The notes under the pieces: generated by a model
What the model was told of the DNA's origin: nothing
Databases searched by the model: none
What the model saw: only the letters and a program-made list of their open reading frames with translations
Source of the DNA: Pseudoalteromonas ulvae UL12
GTDB lineage: Bacteria; Pseudomonadota; Gammaproteobacteria; Enterobacterales; Alteromonadaceae
Assembly (NCBI RefSeq): GCF_014925405.1
Contig: NZ_AQHJ01000027.1
Span: forward strand, 372,001-436,000
Direction of reading: 5' to 3'
DNA length: 64,000 bases
Program-made: the position numbers and the translations under genes
Shown here: in pieces, positions 60,306 through 64,000 of the stretch
Layout: every line of letters starts with the position of its first letter
How positions within the stretch are numbered: position 1 is the first letter of the stretch

Positions 60306-61628
60306 TTACCTCTTTACATACAGTGCCATCGTTTCAATATGCCCAGTATGGGGAAACATATTCATTAAGGCGATTTTCTGCTGCTCAAACCCTGCAGCAC
60401 TAATCAACTGACTATCACGTGCCAACGTAACAGGATCACACGAAACATATAAAATGCGCTTAAAGCGTTTAAGTTTGAGCTGCTGTAAAATGTCAAAAGC
60501 TCCACCTCGAGACGGATCAAGCACCAACACATCAAACGGTTGCTTAAACCACTCGTTACTTCGCATATCTAGGCTTAAATCTTGGCAAATAAATTGCGCA
60601 TTGCTAATTTGATTTAATTCGGCGTTATGTTCAGCCATTGTCACAGAAGAGTGCACCCCTTCAATCCCAACAACCGATTGTGCATGGCGCGCCATTGCTA
60701 AACTGAAGTTACCGATCCCACAAAATAAGTCCAGTACTTTTTCGTGTTTTTCTAGTGCTAACCAATTGATTGCTTGGGATAACATTTTTTGATTCACGAC
60801 ATCATTAACCTGAACAAAGTTATCCAAGTTAAACTCTAAGGTTAAATCCAGCTCAGACAAGTGATAAGCCGGCTGTGTTAATTCACCAAGCAAATATTGT
60901 CCTGATTCAGCTTGCAACATCAGTGACCAATCATGTTGCTGGCAAAGCGCTTTCAACGCATCAATATCTTTTTCTGGAAGGGCTTTGATATGACGAACCA
61001 CTAAATAGGCATGATTAGCTGCACACAGTTGCAGATGCGTAATTGCAGACCCTTGTTTCAAAGTAGGAAGCAAAGCACGAAATTCAGTAAAGATTGATGA
61101 GAAGCGCTCATCTAAAATGGGGCAAGTCTTAATATCTACAACTTTTTTAGATCCTTTGCGTCGAAACCCTATGTTAAACGTGCGAGTGTGTTTGTCATAA
61201 AAAACCGCTACCCGTGCACTGCGGCGATAATGCAATGGCTGTGATGATAGAGGCTCCTGCCAATTTAATTGCTCAATTTTGGCAAACTTTGCAAAAAGTT
61301 GACTCACCGCATGTTGTTTTTCAATCAATTGCTGACTCAGCTGTAAATGCTGCAGCTGACAGCCACCACACACACCATAATGATCGCAAAATGGTGCTTC
61401 ACGATATGGGCTTGGGGTCAGTACTTTGCTAGTCACTAAACGTTCAAATTTTGCTTTAGACTGAAGGGGTTTAGCCAGTACGGTTTCGCCAGTTAATGCA
61501 CCTTCCACAAAACAGACTTTGTTTTTATCGCGGGTTACCCCTACACCTTCATGATCAAGGGAACTAATTGTTAATCGACGCTGCGCCTGTGTTTGGGTCG
61601 CTTTTTGTGGTTTAAAAAACTGCGCCAT
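60306..61628 (-). CDS. rlmD: 23S rRNA m5U1939 methyltransferase RlmD
   Basis: SAM-dependent uracil-C5 methyltransferase, 440 residues. N-terminal TRAM domain (about 15-75), iron-sulphur cysteines in CDHYGVCGGCQL (near 82-93), SAM motif LDLFCGIGNFSL (near 296) and the catalytic-Cys loop YVSCDPVTLARD (near 392). Divergent from barA and followed by relA, the conserved barA/rlmD-relA arrangement. Confidence 0.96.
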   Translation of the reverse strand: MAQFFKPQKATQTQAQRRLTISSLDHEGVGVTRDKNKVCFVEGALTGETVLAKPLQSKAKFERLVTSKVLTPSPYREAPFCDHYGVCGGCQLQHLQLSQQLIEKQHAVSQLFAKFAKIEQLNWQEPLSSQPLHYRRSARVAVFYDKHTRTFNIGFRRKGSKKVVDIKTCPILDERFSSIFTEFRALLPTLKQGSAITHLQLCAANHAYLVVRHIKALPEKDIDALKALCQQHDWSLMLQAESGQYLLGELTQPAYHLSELDLTLEFNLDNFVQVNDVVNQKMLSQAINWLALEKHEKVLDLFCGIGNFSLAMARHAQSVVGIEGVHSSVTMAEHNAELNQISNAQFICQDLSLDMRSNEWFKQPFDVLVLDPSRGGAFDILQQLKLKRFKRILYVSCDPVTLARDSQLISAAGFEQQKIALMNMFPHTGHIETMALYVKR

Positions 61629-61711
61629 AAATATCGAGCCTTTCTTATTGATAAAGCATGTATTTAGCTTTACTCTTCAAATTATTAATTAAATGTAACC
61701 AAACACGTTTT

Positions 61712-64000
61712 ATGACCAAATTAGGGTTAAGAGATTGGATTTTAGTATTAACATTAGTACCAACCTTGATCATCGGGTTACTGCTAAGTGGCTATTTTAC
61801 ACTAAATCGTTATTTGGATCTGAATGATTTATTGATTGAGCAAGGCACCAACATCATCGAGCCTCTCGCCATCGCTACAGAGTATCCCTTATTCACACAA
61901 AATAAACCGCAACTGAGTCGCTTAGTAAGCCAAAGCCATAATAAACATACCCCCCTGATTAAAAGCATTGCGGTTTTCAATCACCACAAAGAACTCATTG
62001 TAACCAGTAACTATCATAAACAATTCGATTTACTGATCCCTAGTATTGAACAAACAACTCACCAGACACTCAGTCAAAAAATTACCGACGACTACATTAT
62101 TTTTACTCTCCCAATCTTTGACACTGCCCGTGATAATGATCCGTTTCAGTTTAATGACTCAGCAGCACTGAAAGGTTACTTAATCATTCAAATGAATAAA
62201 GATTTTGCTGTGATAGGCCAACAAAAAGCGCTGTTAGTCAGCCTAGCGATTATTATTTTAGCGTTATTTATTAGCTTTTATTTGGCGATTCGATTTAGCC
62301 GCATCTTCTTAAACCCAATTGGTAAGTTAGTCTTCGCTATCGACAAATTAAAAGAAGGTGAACAAGATACCTCTTTACACGAGCCAATGAAGGGTGAGTT
62401 TGAGTTACTTCGCCGCGGCCTCAACAGCATCGCTCATAATATGGTGCTGCAAAAAGATGAAATGCAAAAACACATTGATCAAGCAATTAGTGATTACCGC
62501 GAAACACTTGAGCAATACGAAACGCAAAACATCCAACTCAACATCGCTAAAAAAGAAGCGCAAGATGCAAACCGGGTCAAATCAGACTTCCTAGCTAAAA
62601 TGAGTCATGAACTACGAACGCCATTAAACGGTGTCGTGGGCTTCACTCGTCAGCTCTACAAAACACCTTTAAACAAACACCAAAAAGATTACCTAGATAC
62701 GATAGAGCTTTCGGCAAATAGTTTGTTGGCCATTATTAGCGACATCCTCGACTTTTCAAAACTAGAAGCGGGTGCGATGGATCTTGAAAATATCCATTTC
62801 CAACTTCGTGACACTATAAATGAAGTCCTCACATTATTGGCTCCTTCAGCCCATGATAAAAATTTAGAATTGTCGATTAATATCGCCGAGCAAGTGCCCG
62901 ATAACTTAGTCGGTGATCCGACCCGTTTCAAACAAGTCATGATTAACCTAATCAGTAACGCGATTAAATTTACCGAGTCAGGGCATGTATTAATCGATAT
63001 TGATTGCCGTCAGCTTGCCGTCAACCAAGTCTCTGTATTTGTAGCTATTAATGATAGCGGTATCGGGATCAGTGCAGATAAGCAAGACGCCTTATTTTCA
63101 GCTTTTGGACAAGCAGATTCCAGTATCACTCGCAAATTTGGTGGAACAGGGCTTGGATTAATTATTACCAAGCACTTAGTCGAAGCGATGGGGGGAAAAA
63201 TATCGCTCAACTCTGCTGTAGGAAAAGGCAGCTGTTTTACCTTTAATGCAATTTTAAGCTTACCTAAACGAACATATAGCGATAACCTGCCCTATCACTC
63301 CCTAGAACAAAAACGAATTCTCTATTTTGAAACCCATCGCCATACCCATGAAGCCACCGCAGCTCTGCTTGAACAGTGGAACATGGCCGTCACGTCCTGC
63401 TTAAGTTTAGCCGACTTAGAGCAAGCATTAGACAGCGATTTTAGTTTCGACATCGCAATACTCGGTCATGCTGCATCCTTAGATAACATGAATGAAATCA
63501 AATCATTGGTTACTCGTGTCAGACCACATTGTGATTATTTATATCTAATGGTTAATACCGTTTCACATAATATGCGAGAAGCATTTATTGGCACGGGTGC
63601 CGATGCATGTTTAAGTAAACCGTTAAATCATCGTAAACTATGCGAGAGCCTCGCTGCCCCTTACCGGCTTGATCATCCTAGTATTCATATTCCAGAGCAA
63701 ACACAAAAAGTACTGCCAATTAAAGCCTTAGTTGTCGATGATAATGATGCAAACTTAAAGCTAATGTGCACATTACTCGAAGAACAAATCGAATTTATTG
63801 ATACTGCTCATAATGGCGCACAAGCACTGAGTCTCGCCAAAACCCATAAATACGACTTAATTTTCCTAGATATTCAAATGCCCATCATGGATGGAGTAAC
63901 GGCATGCAAGTTAATTATTGAAAGTAGTATTAATGAATCGACTCCTATTATCGCTGTGACAGCCCATGCGCTCGCTGGCGAAAAAGAGCAATTACTAAAA
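61712..64000 (+). CDS. barA: Hybrid sensor kinase BarA (3' end cut by window)
   Basis: Tripartite sensor kinase that phosphorylates UvrY/GacA and controls the Csr system, which also affects motility. 763 codons are in the window without a stop. An N-terminal membrane segment (about 9-30), periplasmic sensor, second membrane segment (about 173-195), HAMP, histidine-kinase domain with H299 (MSHELRTP), ATP site (NLISNAIKF, GTGLGL) and receiver with phosphoacceptor D720 (IFLDIQMPIMDG) are visible. The receiver end and C-terminal Hpt domain lie beyond 64000. Start ATG 61712 by alignment with other BarA N termini (MTKLGLRDWI). Confidence 0.95.
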   Translation, partial: MTKLGLRDWILVLTLVPTLIIGLLLSGYFTLNRYLDLNDLLIEQGTNIIEPLAIATEYPLFTQNKPQLSRLVSQSHNKHTPLIKSIAVFNHHKELIVTSNYHKQFDLLIPSIEQTTHQTLSQKITDDYIIFTLPIFDTARDNDPFQFNDSAALKGYLIIQMNKDFAVIGQQKALLVSLAIIILALFISFYLAIRFSRIFLNPIGKLVFAIDKLKEGEQDTSLHEPMKGEFELLRRGLNSIAHNMVLQKDEMQKHIDQAISDYRETLEQYETQNIQLNIAKKEAQDANRVKSDFLAKMSHELRTPLNGVVGFTRQLYKTPLNKHQKDYLDTIELSANSLLAIISDILDFSKLEAGAMDLENIHFQLRDTINEVLTLLAPSAHDKNLELSINIAEQVPDNLVGDPTRFKQVMINLISNAIKFTESGHVLIDIDCRQLAVNQVSVFVAINDSGIGISADKQDALFSAFGQADSSITRKFGGTGLGLIITKHLVEAMGGKISLNSAVGKGSCFTFNAILSLPKRTYSDNLPYHSLEQKRILYFETHRHTHEATAALLEQWNMAVTSCLSLADLEQALDSDFSFDIAILGHAASLDNMNEIKSLVTRVRPHCDYLYLMVNTVSHNMREAFIGTGADACLSKPLNHRKLCESLAAPYRLDHPSIHIPEQTQKVLPIKALVVDDNDANLKLMCTLLEEQIEFIDTAHNGAQALSLAKTHKYDLIFLDIQMPIMDGVTACKLIIESSINESTPIIAVTAHALAGEKEQLLK

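Overview
The window looks like the chromosome of a low-GC marine gammaproteobacterium of the Alteromonadales, probably Pseudoalteromonas or a close relative. This is inferred from the gene order rlmD-relA-mazG-pyrG-eno, MutH (so Dam-type GATC methylation), barA, ptsP-rppH, a FlgO/FlgP/FlgT set typical of polar flagella in Vibrio-like bacteria, and sigma54-dependent flagellar promoters. No mobile element, rRNA or CRISPR array was seen. The only RNA gene found is a tRNA-Arg(CCT).

Layout. (1) 74-8268, plus strand: a compact, mostly overlapping operon for a nonulosonic acid (pseudaminic/legionaminic-like sugar): pseB, pseC, aldo/keto reductase, SpsF-type cytidylyltransferase, class III aminotransferase, methyltransferase, HAD-Nudix-like fusion, pseI. 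(2) 8325-10998, minus: a methyltransferase and the flagellin glycosyltransferase Maf. (3) 11067-31104, minus: fliD, flaG, three large tandem flagellins, flgLKJIHGFEDCB and cheR, followed by cheV. Hairpin terminators and sigma54-type (GG-N10-GC) promoters divide this into modules flgB-E, flgF-I, flgJ-L, fla3 and fla2; fla1 has a sigma28-type promoter. (4) 32191-33805, plus: flgA, flgM, flgN. (5) 33826-37401: flgP, flgT, a peroxiredoxin-glutaredoxin hybrid, tRNA-Arg and flgO. (6) 37429-46339, minus: an unusual surface-structure cluster with two FlgO-like lipoproteins, two tandem DUF4402-like secreted subunits, a pilus-type periplasmic chaperone, a 1158-residue usher-like outer-membrane protein ending in two SPOR-like repeats, a small secreted protein and a large lipoprotein. 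(7) 46418-64000: housekeeping genes galU, thyA, lgt, a TauE-type permease, ptsP, rppH, mutH, eno, pyrG, mazG, relA, rlmD, and barA running off the right edge.

How it fits together. Regions 1-2 probably make and attach the sugar to the flagellins of region 3. Regions 3-5 give the rod, hook, rings, filament, chemotaxis adaptors and outer-membrane flagellar accessories. Region 6 is the most novel part. It sits beside flgO, has a good sigma28-type promoter before the subunit genes and a sigma54-type promoter before the FlgO-like pair, so it may be a chaperone-usher structure produced with, or attached to, the flagellum. Promoters and terminators were found by eye; functions of region 6 and of the sugar variant are inference.
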